A stretch of 64,000 bases of DNA. Origin: Syncephalis fuscata (taxonomy: Eukaryota; Zoopagomycota; Zoopagomycetes; Zoopagales; Piptocephalidaceae). The stretch covers positions 124,001 through 188,000 of the forward strand of contig JAHLTZ010000015.1 in assembly GCA_025786725.1 (NCBI GenBank). Reading direction: 5' to 3'. A program made the position numbers and the translations under genes. Positions 36,883 through 50,732 of this stretch are shown here, in pieces (position 1 is the first letter of the stretch; every line of letters starts with the position of its first letter). The notes beneath the pieces were generated by a model. The model was given only the letters and a program-made list of their open reading frames with translations, was not told the origin of the DNA and searched no databases.

Positions 36883-38610
36883 GGTGATATTGAATTGTTG
36901 AGACAAACAAGTGAATAGGCGATATAGCACGGCTAGTAGAAAGTAGATGATGGTGAGTGTTCGGCAAGAGTAGAATGTGATGATAATACCACTAGTCAGT
37001 TACATGTATTGTATGGACTATATAAATACACGACTATGCTGGTATTTCAGCACGGTGTATGTATGAGCTATACCATTAATGTGCAATGTGAACCAATAAC
37101 GGCGCATCCACATGGTAACTTCAGGCATATGTATACCAATATATCAATAATGTGCTAACATGCAGCATAGTTTTGTTTTATTTTCTGGGCATTTATACAT
37201 ATGAATGACAATTTAATCAACTAAACCATATGCGATAGAAATGCACCTATCAATGTGTAGTATATTGTTACACAGCTCGCCTATGCGATGCATACTAAAT
37301 TTATTGGTTCTAGAAATAGCAACAATGCATTGCTATGCCTTTATTATTGCTTTCGCTGATAATATCAATCCTCAATATTTACAGGTATTCCAAACAGCGC
37401 ATAACACCAATGTGACAGGAACACTAGTGCATTAAACGTGTATTGCTTTACAGGTATCCATTGTTCTGTATAGAACAGTTGTAGCTATTCGGCCTTGAAA
37501 CTATACCGATTGGTTTACATGTTCATTCGATCTGGCACTATAATTAATGCTTACAAATAAGTTGTTCATTTAGTACGTGCTATCAACGGCCTATATAAAT
37601 ATTGTTTTTAATTGACTACCAGTATTAATTGTTGACTGTTCATGATATGTAGTTTCAACAATAAAGTATTTTAAACAAGTATCGGTGTAGCTGACGATTC
37701 AGTTTTAAAGTGACGCAGATGAACCAAATTGTGTATAGTACAATGTAAAATATTAAACTACATCCATAAGACAGCTCCACCAAATAAAACTAGCTTAAGT
37801 AGGCTATTATGCTTTAACCAATATAACAGGAAACGCTTGACAAGAGGGAAAACGGATGAGAGGGGATCAGTCAGTATTATTCGATATTGCCATGCAAGAG
37901 TCTACTCATGAGTATTGTAGGTAATAAAGTATATGGCATAAGTTAATGTTTATTCTAACTTCTATGCTACTAAATAGAAGAAAAAGGAACTCTGGTCATT
38001 GAATTGTAATGCGTGTTTTGGATTGTTTATGTCATTTGTTACCATTTGGCTAGATCAAGTTGTAGCATAGTGTCTTTTTATGATATTATGTACAATTAAT
38101 CTAAATACTAAAGCACTATTTTACGTCATTTTCAATTAGTTTACATACGATTTATACCACTTTTGAATAAGCAGCAGACTATTGACAAGTCTTGTGCTAA
38201 TTATATATCTGTTTGTTGCTATGCTCTATTCCATTGTTTAATTTAATTAATAATAATAGAAATGACTATATCTATTGTCCAATTATTAAAAAAAATAAAT
38301 GTTATAACATCAATATCAATGTAATAGCATGCTGGCCGCATGGCAATAATAATTTAATGCATTTATTTGTATCTATTGTAAAAATATTCATGTACTAATA
38401 ATCCAGGTTAAGATTATTTTGTACATAAATTGCAACACAAGTTAGTACAAAAAATTCAGACTTTAAGTTTAGCCATTGATTACAAATGTATTGCTAATGA
38501 GGTCTTTGCTCTACACAAGCAACAAGTTTTGCGTTATTTAATGTTTATAATCAATCTTCGTCTTTTAGTGTTTGTAATCGAATTTATTATCGCTATTGGT
38601 TTAAATCGAA
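36883..38610. other. Intergenic region, nothing firm beyond the promoter
   Basis: The first 150 bases are the promoter of the minus-strand gene. Short frames (37241-37435, 37729-37911, 38213-38398) lack motifs, splice context or plausible composition. I see no gene or RNA. Confidence 0.4.
37018..37028 (-). promoter_or_regulatory. TATA-like element of the single-codon-exon gene
   Basis: On the minus strand TATTTATATAG lies about 140 nt upstream of the ATG at 36882, at a distance like the TATA boxes of the other secreted-protein genes in this window. Confidence 0.4.
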
Positions 38611-39915
38611 ATGATTGTTGGTGAGATGAACAAAACGTGGTTAGCGTTATATGATGAACGTTTGCAGCAGGTGTATCAACTGAGCCATACAAATTATAGG
38701 CCACCTTCACTTTATATAAACCGATTGCTTTTCTACAAAAATCATCGACAGAAAGCAGTATTTATGCCAATAGATGCTTTGATTATTAGTCTTCGCAAAA
38801 CAATCAATCAATATCCTATTGTGTGTGGTCGATTGACCAAACGGGAGGATGGCGAATACGAAGTGAGGCCATCTAGCAAAGGTGTTTTAATAAGCGAAGT
38901 CGATTCAGAAAATGACATTGCAAAATTTGAGCCCGATTGGCCGTACAAAGATTTAACAAATGAATGGCGTGCCATTGTACAACCATCAACAGAGAATATG
39001 CCATTGCTTGCCATTAAAATAACACGATTTGCAAACAATTCTGGATTAGTTATGTGTGTAGCGGGCCATCATTACATTGCAGATGGATCTGGATGGTCGA
39101 TGCTATTGAAGTCATGGGCAGCATTCGCTCGTGGAGAAACACCGCCACCGCCCAGCCATGATCGACAGTTTCTACGTCTTACATCAAAATAAGATATGAG
39201 CCAAAATTAAAGCTATTTAAGTAAAAGTCAAAATGAAGGCGGCTCTATCACTATCCCAGTTTATAAAACCTTTATTGTTTAATTCATTTCTGATCAGCTT
39301 GTATTGTCAAATAACAATGCAATAAAAACTCTTAGCAAACAAGAGTAAAAAACAAATTGATTTTCCACCATTAATTTCGTATTAGCATTGCTATGGCGAG
39401 CAAGCATCCGAGTTCGACAAATTTCAAAAAATCAACCAATAATTTCACTTTCGGCTTTTAATATGCGCTCTAACATATCTAAATTGCTGATAATTATTTT
39501 GGAAATGCGTACAACATATTAATAGTTCAAATAACAGCAGGTAGTATAGTTGCTATGCACAGCCAGTCAGTAAATAAAGCCCGATCAGAAATAAAAGACG
39601 CATGGCTCTTATTTTCAAAACTTCAAAATAATAGTGCAATCACTAACCTAGTTCCTGATTCACAAAATGTTATAGCATTTGCTACTAGTGATTGGTCAAG
39701 ATTTGGCTACTATACACTAGATTTGGTGATGGAGTTCCTGTGTACTATCGAAGGTTTATGTCGTCTGCTCAACGTAGTGCCGTTATCTTTGGCACGCCGC
39801 CATCGCCAAAGACCGCTATAGCAGGCTTAGATGTATGTATCAACAAAGAAGAAAAGATTTATGGCCACTTATTAAAGATCAAGAGCTGTTCACCTACGCA
39901 AAAATTATTGGTTAA
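38611..39915 (+). pseudogene. BAHD acyltransferase copy 2: intact converted 5' half, decayed 3' half
   Basis: The N-terminal 190 codons are open from MIVGEMNKTWLALYDERLQQ through HHYIADG to HDRQFLRL. The frame then meets TAA three codons later (39190). Homology to copy 1 continues past it with further in-frame stops (four TAA and one TGA in about 190 bases) and later frame changes: FVLALLWRASIRVRQISKNQ, then DNYFGNAYNI, then FGDGVPVYYRRFM, ending TYAKIIG before TAA at 39915. Positions 38725-39180 are nearly identical to copy 1 although sequences on both sides differ strongly, the mark of gene conversion. Any expressed product would lack the DFGWG half of the enzyme. Confidence 0.8.
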
Positions 39916-40313
39916 AATTATAAACAGCGCTGTTATAACCATTACTTATTTTTGGTAATTCAATGGTGTCCTTATTCTTAGACAAAAAACCTAGCATTTA
40001 TACTATAAATTGTGTTTTTCAAATAATAAGACATGACTTTTATAAAATACATAATAAAATTACATTTGGTAATTGCATCATATATCACAATATTAGCAAT
40101 TCAATAAATTAATCAATATATATATCGTAAATGTCTATCAATTATCAAAATAAACATCATAAACAACACTACAATACGCTATATATTTTTAATTATATAA
40201 CATTAAGTAAACACTTATTTATAGTTCCCATTATAAATATAATCCAATTATCTATTAGATCAAAACTTTCACTATTAACTTAAACCAGCCATTTATTAAC
40301 AATTCATTTAGGA
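39916..40313. other. AT-rich convergent spacer, right part duplicated
   Basis: No gene. From about 40170 the sequence matches the flank before 42130 almost base for base, so it belongs to the tandem unit carrying copies 3 and 4. Confidence 0.45.
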
Positions 40314-41646
40314 TTAACCAAGCAATACGGCATACGACATAAACTCTTTGTCATTAATTAGACGTTCACTATGCTCTTTTTCAATGGTAATGCATAAATC
40401 ATATCCAATTTTTGAAGTATTCGGAGATGGAGCCGAATCAAAAATGGCAACAAACATGCGACTCGTGTATATATAGCGTCGACAGCGCGTGGGCGTCCCT
40501 TCACCAAAATCAACGGTATAATAACCAAACTTTGACCAATCCGTATGAATAAAATCTGAAGTTGTTAGCCAATTTTCTCTTCTCTTAACCAAAGATTCAG
40601 TGCTATGGATTTCAGATCTTCCTACCCAAACATCAATTGGCTCGTTTTTTGCCACTGTAACAGCCTGGCGATGCATCGCCGATATACGACCAATACTAAG
40701 ATTAAGTACTTCACCAGCAGTCATTTGAAGGTTACTAAGATTAAGTGTATTACCAAAATAGTTATCAGGAAGGTCCGGCACAAAAGGCCGCATATTAACT
40801 GCTCCATTATTAATTACAATATGAGTGTTGGGTAGTTGCCGCGCTTTAATCGTTGCTCTCCATAACAGCATAATCACTACATCCATAGTTGAAAACCAAT
40901 CGGTTTCGCGTTCCTTTTCACTAAGTGATTCGATGGCTGTTTGTTTTAAAAGGGCCAATTTATCTGGACTAAAGTGAAATCCCAAAGCACAACCATCTTT
41001 TAATTTTCCACCATAATTCAGCTGCTCACCAATACTTGATGGGTGTTGTCTTTTTTGCGGCTTAATTAACGCTGAATCTAGTCGTAGTAGACGACGATCA
41101 TGATTAGGTATTATTGGTGCTTCTCCACGTGCTAAAGCGGCCCATGTCTTTAACAAAATAAAAAAGCCGCCTTCATCTGCAACATAATGATGGCAAGCAA
41201 TACACAGGGCTAGACCAGAATTATTAGCGAAACGGGTCAGCTGAACTGCAAATACCGGTTCTTCTTCGGGTGGCAAGCGAGAAAGTGCATCCAAGTCTGA
41301 CGAGACACAAGATTGTCCCCAGTTTGGTTCAAATATGGATATATCGTTGCTAGAAAACGATTCGCCAAATCTTACGCCTTGTTGAGATGGTCGTATCTCA
41401 TATTCACCATCATCTCGACAGGCGAATCGACCATAAAGAATAGGAAAGTATCTAGTGTTTTATGCAACGCTTCAACCAAAAATCCGTTGACATAAAATTG
41501 GCGCTTTGTTGTTCATTTTTATAGAATAAAAATCTTTGTGGGCATGTTGGTCCCACTACATAGTCAGCATGACATAATAGATATGTCTTATTAGCATGAC
41601 TATTTTTTGGCACTAGTCGTATTTCTGTTGTATAATCGATGGTCAT
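40314..41646 (-). CDS. BAHD-type acyltransferase, copy 3
   Basis: An intronless gene beginning MTIDYTTEIRLVPKNSHANK and ending FMSYAVLLG. The catalytic motif is HHYVADEGG (HXXXD retained, next residue Glu rather than Gly) and the late motif is DFGEG. It is about 90% identical to copy 4. Two single-base losses relative to copy 4, near 41483 (GGATTTTTGG against GGATGTTTTGG) and near 41451, throw the first third out of frame; from the FPILYGRF region onward the frame is open to the stop. Given the deletion pattern of this assembly the gene may be functional. Acyl acceptor unknown. Confidence 0.7.
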
Positions 41647-42129
41647 ATTGGCAATGATATAGTACTAGAATAGTAAGAAATAAAAGAATGAAATGCGCAA
41701 GTCAATTATAACCTGCTATCCTTTGTATTTAAGTCGAACACATCAAGTGACAGTCCTAAATTAGTATGGCTATTCAATCAATCAGTTCTAGACTAAACAT
41801 GCAGTATGTCCGCATTTGGTTGTTCAACGCAATATGCATTATTCTATATTATTTACTGGAGCACTCACAATTAACACTAGCTCACATCGGCAGTATCCAT
41901 ATTCTAAAACCTAATACCTTAATCATTAATCATATTGTATTCATTGCTTTTAATATGTTTTATTTAATAAAATAGTAAATAACATTACAATACGCTATAT
42001 ATTTTTAATTATGCAACATTAAGTAAACACTTATTTATAGTTCCCATTATAAATATAATCTAATTATCTATTAGATCAAAACTTTCACTATTAACTTAAA
42101 CCAGCCATTTATTAATAATTCATTTAGGA
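41647..42129. other. Spacer between BAHD copies 3 and 4, all duplicated flank
   Basis: Contains the promoter side of copy 3 (matching 43464-43700) and the 3' flank of copy 4. The 69-codon frame at 41766-41975 is not kept in the paralogous flank and is not called. Confidence 0.45.
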
Positions 42130-43463
42130 TTAACCAAGCAATACGGCATACGACATAAACTCTTTGTCATTAATTAGACGTTCACTATGCTCTTTTTCAA
42201 TGGTAATGCATAAATCATATCCAATTTTTGAAGTATTCGGAGATGGAGCCGAATCAAAAATGATAACAAGCATGCGACTTGAATCTATATAGCGTCGACA
42301 GCGCGTGGGTATTCCTTCGCCAAAATCAATGGTATAATAACCAAACTTTGACCAATCCGTATGAATAAAATCTGAAGTTGTTAGCCAATGCGCTTTTCTG
42401 TCTTCCAAAGATTCAGTACTATGGATTTCAGATCTTCCTACCCAAACATCAATTGGCTCGCTCTTTACCGCTGTAATAGCCTGGCGATGCATCGCCGATA
42501 TACGACCAATACTAAGATTAAGTACCTCACCGGCCGTCATTTGAAGGTCACTAAAACTAACTGTATTACCAAAATAGTTATCGGAAGGTCTGGCACAAAA
42601 GGCCGCATATTAACTGCTCCATTATTAATTACAATATGAGTATCGGGTAGTTGCCGCGCTTTAATCGTTGCTCTCCATAACAGCATAATCACTACATCCA
42701 TAGTTGAAAACCAATCGGTTTTGCGTTCCTTTTCACTAAGTGATTCGATGGCTGTTTGTTTTAAAAGGGCCAATTTATCTGGACTAAAGTGAAATCCCAA
42801 AGCACAGCCATCTTTTAATTTTCCACCATAATTCAGCTGCTCACCAATACTTGATGGGTGTTGTCTTTTTTGCGGCTTAACTAACGCTGAATCTAGTCGT
42901 AGTAGATGACGATCATGATTAGGTATTATTGGTGCTTCTCCACGTGCTAAAGCGGCCCATGTTCTTAATATAAGAAAAAAACTACCTTCATCTGCAATAT
43001 AATGATGGCAAGCAATACACAGGGCTAGACCAGAATTATTAGCGAAACGGGTCAACTGAACTGCAAATACCGGCTCCTCTTCGGGTGGCAAGCGAGAAAG
43101 TGCACCCATATCTAACGAGACACAAGATTGTCCCCAGTTTGGTTCAAATATGGATATATCGTTGCTAGAAAACGATTCGCCAAATCTTACGCCTTGTTGA
43201 GATGGTCGTATCTCATATTCACCATCATCTCGACAGGCGAATCGACCATAAAGAATAGGAAAGTACTCTAATGTTTTATGCAACGCTTCAACCAAAACAT
43301 CCGTTGACATAAAATTGGCGCTTTGTTGTTCATTTTTATAGAATAAAAATCTTTGTGGACACGATGGTCTCGCTACATAGTCAGCATGACATAATAGATA
43401 CGTCTTGTTAGCATGACTATTCTTTGGTGTTAGCCATATCTCTGCCGTGTGATCAATAGTCAT
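42130..43463 (-). CDS. BAHD-type acyltransferase, copy 4
   Basis: An intronless gene beginning MTIDHTAEIWLTPKNSHANK, with catalytic HHYIADEGS, then NGAVNMRPFVPDLP, DFGEG and the end FMSYAVLLG. The frame is open for about 307 codons, then shifts near 42585, where copy 3 reads CTTCCTGATAAC and copy 4 has one base less, and resumes in the next frame to the stop. The break falls inside the conserved DNYFGN segment. Either this copy has lost its C-terminal domain or one base is missing from the assembly. HXXXD and DFGEG are both present in sequence. Confidence 0.72.
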
Positions 43464-43900
43464 ATTGACAATGATATAATGGTGAGAATAATAGGAAATA
43501 GAAAAGCGAAAGGCGCAAGTCGGTCATAAACCTAATACCCTTTGTATTTAAGTCGAGCACATCTGATAGCAGGCCTGATTTAGCAGGCTTGTTCATCAAT
43601 CAGTTTTAGACTGAACACGTAGTATGTCCACATTTGGTTGTCCAACACAATGCACATTATTCTATACTATCTATCGGATGCATATGCACGCATTAAACTG
43701 GTATTGAAGTAAATATAGTAATGTAGCGTTGCAAGCAGTGTTATCAATATCAAATTCAAATTCAAATTCAAATACAAATACAAAAAGTGGTTCAGTTGTT
43801 ATTATTCATCACACATCTAATAGTGTTAAAGTGTTTATTTATGCACGGGCTGTAACGCTGCCATCATTAACTCTGTTATACCAATCATTGTATAGAGTAA
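43464..43900. other. Spacer with duplicated BAHD promoter and a CAAATT repeat
   Basis: 43464-43700 is the 5' flank shared with copy 3. A short (AAATTC)n stretch lies at about 43750-43784. A 119-codon plus-strand frame starting at 43729 runs across the last exons and introns of the minus-strand NDUFS6 gene and is not a gene. Confidence 0.45.
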
Positions 43901-44583
43901 TTAATGATGATGTGGCAATTGCTGGAATCGAACACCACCTATTAATACAAATATACATTAATATACATAATTACTATTACTATGCTTCTACTATTTATGC
44001 TTACAATATCCACATGTATTTGGTTTGCCATCATCCTACATTAACACATACACAAATTATTAGTTTATTAAACTATTTAAATACATAGGATTGTACTTAC
44101 TAGATTAATATAGACTTTAGGATGTCCCAAGGCACCGCCACCTAAATATTCAATCGAGTTGGAATTATTTACTACTGCACTAATAAACAATTATTTATTT
44201 TAAGCTTACCACCATCGCAGACTGCCCTGCGACCTTCCACTTGGACCACAGGAATCTCAGCAATAAGATCTATGGCGGCCATAGGTCTAGGCTACTCATT
44301 TACCAATATATTATATATAAATATGTATAATATGTATTACTATAGATATATACACGCTATTACACGTATGGAATCCTACCTGGGCCTCGAGTTCTGTTTG
44401 TTCAAAGCGCGCATTATCAATCGCCACTGATCGTTCGCGTTGATTCTTACTCCATAGACTAGAGCGATTGGGTGCTTGTTGAGCCGCGTCCTTTACCGGT
44501 GGATTGGCCAGTACGTCTGACTGGAAACGACGTGCCAATGTCACTACGGGCCGTTTACCAGCTAAAGTAATAGCACGAAGCAT
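43901..44583 (-). CDS. NDUFS6: Complex I 13-kDa zinc subunit NDUFS6
   Basis: An accessory zinc-binding subunit of mitochondrial NADH:ubiquinone oxidoreductase, needed for assembly of the N-module. The presequence is MLRAITLAGKRPVVTLARRF. Exon joins give MAAIDLIAEIPVVQVEGRRA, CDGGGGALGHPKVYINL, DDGKPNTCGYC and GVRFQQLPHHH. The zinc ligands (Cys of CDGGG, His of GHPKV and the CGYC pair) are all present. Small exons, including one of 31 nt at about 43995-44025, join without loss of frame. Its presence shows the organism has complex I. It is divergent from SUS1 with 167 bp between starts. Confidence 0.93.
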
Positions 44584-44750
44584 GATGAAGTATAAAAACT
44601 AAAAGAAAGGAGAAAACTAAACGATATCACATACGCACACACTTGTCCACACAGATATTCATTTGGTGTTGTTATTACCATTATTGTTAGTATTCTAACT
44701 TCTTTTTATCAACACGTCAACTACTATTACTGTCACTTCTACTATTACCG

Positions 44751-45279
44751 ATGATTGGCAAGGAGGAAGAGGAGCGTTTTCGCGCATTTATTAACCAACA
44801 GTTGGCTGAATCAGGAGAATATGATAGGTAAGAATATTGGCTACATAGACCTATGGATTCATAACAAACAATTTAGTCTTAAACAACATCTTCAACAACG
44901 TTTAACTGAGACTGGCTGGGTAGATCGTGTACAGAAACGGGCTAAAGGTACTTTATATACTTATATATATATAAATATATGTAATATTGGTCTACTTGTA
45001 TATTGTATCTAATATATCGATAAATACTAGAAACTATACGTTCCAAAGGTATCGAGAATGTAACAGTAGGCCAGTTAATGAGCGAAACAGGTCCTAGTGC
45101 ACTTGGTAAGTAGCGCATAATCGATGTCATTATTTAGTATTAACAAATATGAATTGACTAATTCATTTATTTATTTTTAATGTTAATGTTAAAACATAGC
45201 CGATGTTCCACCTGAGATATTAACCGATATTGTCGGTCGTTTACAAGAATTTATGAAGCAGCGTATATCGGATAATTGA
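44751..45279 (+). CDS. SUS1: SAGA/TREX-2 subunit Sus1 (ENY2)
   Basis: A small helical protein shared by the SAGA deubiquitinase module and the TREX-2 mRNA-export complex. Four exons join to MIGKEEEERFRAFINQQLAE, SGEYDRLKQHLQQRLTETGW, VDRVQKRAKETIRSKGIENV, TVGQLMSETGPSALADVPPE and ILTDIVGRLQEFMKQRISDN. This is the full length of the family, about 100 residues. Yeast SUS1 is also unusual in having two introns; here there are three. Confidence 0.92.
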
Positions 45280-45315
45280 ACAATTACGAATAGTATAAAT
45301 ATAGTATAAATACAT

Positions 45316-46591
45316 CTAATCGGTAGTGGCGACCTGGCGTTGTAGTTGTGGACGAGCCTCATCCCATGGACCGTGAATTTCACTGTAATCATCATCATCA
45401 TCATATTGCTATTAATAAGAAAGTTGAGCAATTTGATTTACTTACTTTTTGTATTTCTGTATCGAAATAAGCCACCATGTACAGACAAATGTAACAAATA
45501 GACACGTCAATACATAGATGAGCATTAGAGTCCATGAAATGTAATAATACATAACTGTGCACACCATAACAAGAATACACGTTAATATATTGCTATGTCG
45601 CATTGATAGTTTCTAAATTATATAAAATAATAGTAGAATAAGTATACGAGTGTCATTGCTTGTTGGTAATCTACCTTCAATTGACGACGAAGAATAGGAA
45701 ATAGAGCAAACCATTCAACGGCAGTTGATGTCAATGCAAATACATCTAAATTGTTATCAAGTCGTGAAGCAAGTAATACTGAAGCAAAAATTGCGGTATT
45801 GGTTGACATGGCTCCTGAAAATCTATAATACATATATGTATCGTTATTATAAACATAGTAGCTATTGCAAATGGTATACTGTCACCTACTGAATATTGCC
45901 CCGTTCTCCAGATCCATAGTCATGCATTAACATATTCGCTAGAAACATACAAACTGTCATGGCCCATATTGTATCCACGCTAATATCCTTGGTAAGTATA
46001 CGTAGAATAGGCGACAGACCAAGTAGAGTGGCAAATATAAAGAATGCACTCTTTAACGTGCCCCATCCTATAATAAAGTAGTGTTAGTCTGTTAATACAT
46101 AGTATGTAATGAATTCACATAATTAATACGTACGTTGTACTTTATACTGAACATCAAGTTGCCGTGTACTAATATCCCAGAATACATAGCCACCAATGGT
46201 TAATAAAGCACCAGACCAAATCAACAGATAAGATGAAAGCCGTTCCGTGTAAAGATATATAAATAGGGCGACAAATATCAATACACTCGTGGCATGTTGA
46301 AGAATAACACTGAAATCCTGTACTGTTGTCCAATAGTCATGAACACGTAAATTGGCTATTGATACCATAATTGTAATTATTAAATGATGTCTATACTAAA
46401 TAGAATGAATAATTACCATTACGCTGTAAATGTTCGAGAAATGTGACATCAACATAGTTATCTGGATATGGCTGCTTCATATAAAGCACCTTACGGAATA
46501 CAACACGTTCAGACGACCATGAACTACCCTCTTCTTCCGAAGAAGGCGTGGTACAAGTAGTTGATGCATCCGCCGTCTTTTTTACTTCCAT
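45316..46591 (-). CDS. GPI2: GPI-GlcNAc transferase subunit PIG-C (Gpi2)
   Basis: A membrane subunit of the ER complex that starts GPI-anchor synthesis by moving GlcNAc to phosphatidylinositol. The conserved N-terminal stretch is VLYMKQPYPDNYVDVTFLEH. Multiple helices follow (HATSVLIFVALFIYLYTERL; TLKSAFFIFATLLGLSPILR), then FSGAMSTNTAIFASVLLASR, and the hallmark C-terminus is SEIHGPWDEARPQLQRQ. About six exons. The ATG used is MEVKKTADAS. An upstream exon (46760-46678) with its own ATG, MLATFCPVDGTVFQEEDQFC, ends in a clean GTAAGT donor whose acceptor lies just before SAIDSPQATMEVKK. The phases differ by one base, so it is either 5' UTR or an N-terminal zinc-ribbon-like extension hidden by a missing base. 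Confidence 0.9.
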
Positions 46592-46944
46592 TGTCGCTTG
46601 AGGGGAGTCAATAGCCGACTAGCAACAGTATTAGTAATAGTTACAAGAAAAGAACCGTTCACGATGAATAAGTAACTTACCGTCGGTGTCCACACCGAGT
46701 ACAGAACTGATCCTCCTCCTGAAAAACAGTGCCGTCTACAGGACAGAAAGTGGCCAACATTATAAAATGGAAAAAATAGATGTGAACGCGATGACGTGAT
46801 CTTGCTCAATCTCTCTCGTCTTTAACCAACACTCACACCTCTTTCGTTCTATTTACACTACTCTGCTGTGTACCAACTCATCTACTACTTTTACTACTTC
46901 TACTACTTCTCTACTCGTTACTCGTACATTTTTGTTTATTCATC
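46592..46944. promoter_or_regulatory. Divergent promoter region PIG-C / RPT1
   Basis: Includes the upstream exon and intron of the PIG-C gene (46605-46760) and, on the RPT1 side, an ACTACTTCT repeat at about 46875-46915. No TATA box was recognised. Confidence 0.4.
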
Positions 46945-49139
<2,195 letters not shown>

Positions 49140-49404
49140 ACGGAATACACGTGTGTGCATACACGTATAACTACTTGTGCCCTCAATAACCATGTGGTTA
49201 TTTGGCCAAGTGGTTGATTAAACGGCGATTACCAATAGGGTCATTTAAATAAATGGTTGATTTATCAATATAAAAAGTGTTAACTAACCAATGAGTCTAA
49301 AATAAAGCCATTAATAAATTCATTTAAATAGGAGACAGAAAGTATCAATGGTTTATTGAATAGTATGAGTGTGGAAATAGAGTGTGTCTAGTATTCCAAT
49401 TGGA

Positions 49405-50461
49405 TTAGACTAACTTCTTAGCCACAAAGAACTGTTTCAAATGGCGCATTTGCCAAACACAAGTGGCACCCAACACGGCCAATTGCATTATAGTCCACCA
49501 AACAACGCGAGAATTTGTAAGTTCGCTTTGGTCGCGGAAAGACATTTCACGATCCTATTAGTAATAAATAATGATTAAATAAATTTAATACAAAGATATT
49601 CCAACTTACACGTTGATAGTCTTGTTCACGCTTAATATCCTCAATACGGTTATTAAGTTCACGTACTTTCCAGTAAAGATCTATATAGCATAGCATAACA
49701 TTAGTTTAAATAATAATAGTTATTATTATTATTATTATTATTATAGTATTACCACTAAGTTTGGCATCTTTACGCTCAGTTGGGTCAGCTCCATCTTGAC
49801 CAACAATCATATCAAGGGTCAAACGCTAGACAATAAAACAATAGTTGGATTAGTTATTGTCAAATAGATGGTAGTAATTTGACTTACAATATGCGATGAA
49901 GAAAACCAGCCATCAGTAATGTTTGTTTGCAAACAGATAGTATGATCACCGGCTTCTGCCGATGTAAATACGAATCGACCATTGCTTGCGCCCTTTTGGT
50001 TGACCATTTTATAGCCTGGCTTCTCCTATTATAAGGATAGAGAAGAGAGTAAATGAATAAGTATATGGTGTATTATTATGGCTGTTAAATAAATAGCTAC
50101 TTGCCTCTACTGTGATTTGAATACCAATATTGTGGTTTTCAGCATAGAGATGCATTCCCTCGTTATATTCTTCGGCGCGATAATGTCCTATTCAGTAGCA
50201 GTAGTGTTCATAGGTGGTTAGCCAATCAGCGTATTCAGTGTATTCGTAGTCATAAAGTAATAACCACGCATTGCATATCTAGTTGTTGATCAGGCTATTG
50301 CGTCAGTACTTACCAACAACAAGTGTCTCCTTGGGCAGTTCTTCGATGAAGCATTTTGGATTAGAACCATCAAGGTAGAAATGGAACGCAGTGGTAAGTG
50401 GCACTACAGCCACTAGACCAAGTGCCAATAAGGCAAGACGCGAGACAGAATACGATAGCAT
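49405..50461 (-). CDS. p24-alpha family cargo receptor (TMED9/Erp1-like)
   Basis: A type I membrane protein of COPI/COPII vesicles between ER and Golgi. The signal peptide ends near LTTA, followed by [20 protein letters not shown], the GOLD domain ([20 protein letters not shown]), a luminal coiled coil ([20 protein letters not shown], then DYQRDRE), one transmembrane helix ([17 protein letters not shown]) and the cytosolic tail [11 protein letters not shown]. The tail carries both FF (COPII) and KK (COPI) signals, and FF-x-AKKLV is the alpha-subfamily signature. Six exons, frame intact. Confidence 0.92.
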
Positions 50462-50732
50462 GGATAGACAGTAGATGAATAATAAACGATATGCTTTGTC
50501 ACAGTCGGTAAAGTAGAAAGATGACGACGACGACAAGGACAACGACGACAGCAACAATAACTGTAACAGTAACTAACTATGAATTCCGTAAAAGATACTC
50601 TTTGCGTGTGTGTGTGGGCCATCATCACTTATGGTTTAATGACAATGGACCAATGATAAAACACCACGCCAAATAGATTTAAAATTTTCTTTATTCCATT
50701 CAAATTTAACATATTGATATCTATTAACTTAA

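Larger units (their letters stand above)
40170..43700 (-). repeat. Tandem duplication of BAHD copies 3 and 4 with their flanks
   Basis: Stop codons lie at 40314 and 42130, an offset of 1,816 bp. About 140 bp of 3' flank and over 200 bp of 5' flank match between units; for example GTTCCCATTATAAATATAAT occurs in both. The genes are in direct orientation. Copies 1 and 2 are outside this repeat and more distant. Confidence 0.8.

Noticed and set aside
37241-37911. Two short plus-strand ORFs (64 and 60 codons)
   Set aside because: No motif, splice context or compositional shift; consistent with chance in an intergenic region.
38725-39180. Inverted repeat with copy 1 as transposon terminal repeats
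   Set aside because: The repeats are internal protein-coding segments of two related genes with no transposase, target duplication or terminal signature; gene conversion explains them better.
5918-39250. Alternative genetic code reading TGA or TAA as sense
   Set aside because: Housekeeping genes end at TAA, TAG and TGA exactly where their families end, and internal stops occur only in the duplicated receptor and BAHD genes.
41766-41975. 69-codon hydrophobic ORF between BAHD copies 3 and 4
   Set aside because: The duplicated flank before copy 4 does not keep this frame; it is promoter sequence.
43901-43930. tRNA T-loop-like GTTCGATTCC on the minus strand
   Set aside because: It is codons of the last NDUFS6 exon (GVRFQQL); no anticodon arm or acceptor stem can be formed around it.
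43729-44088. 119-codon plus-strand ORF with Asn-Ser repeats
   Set aside because: It overlaps exons and introns of NDUFS6 on the other strand and its start is a simple CAAATT repeat.
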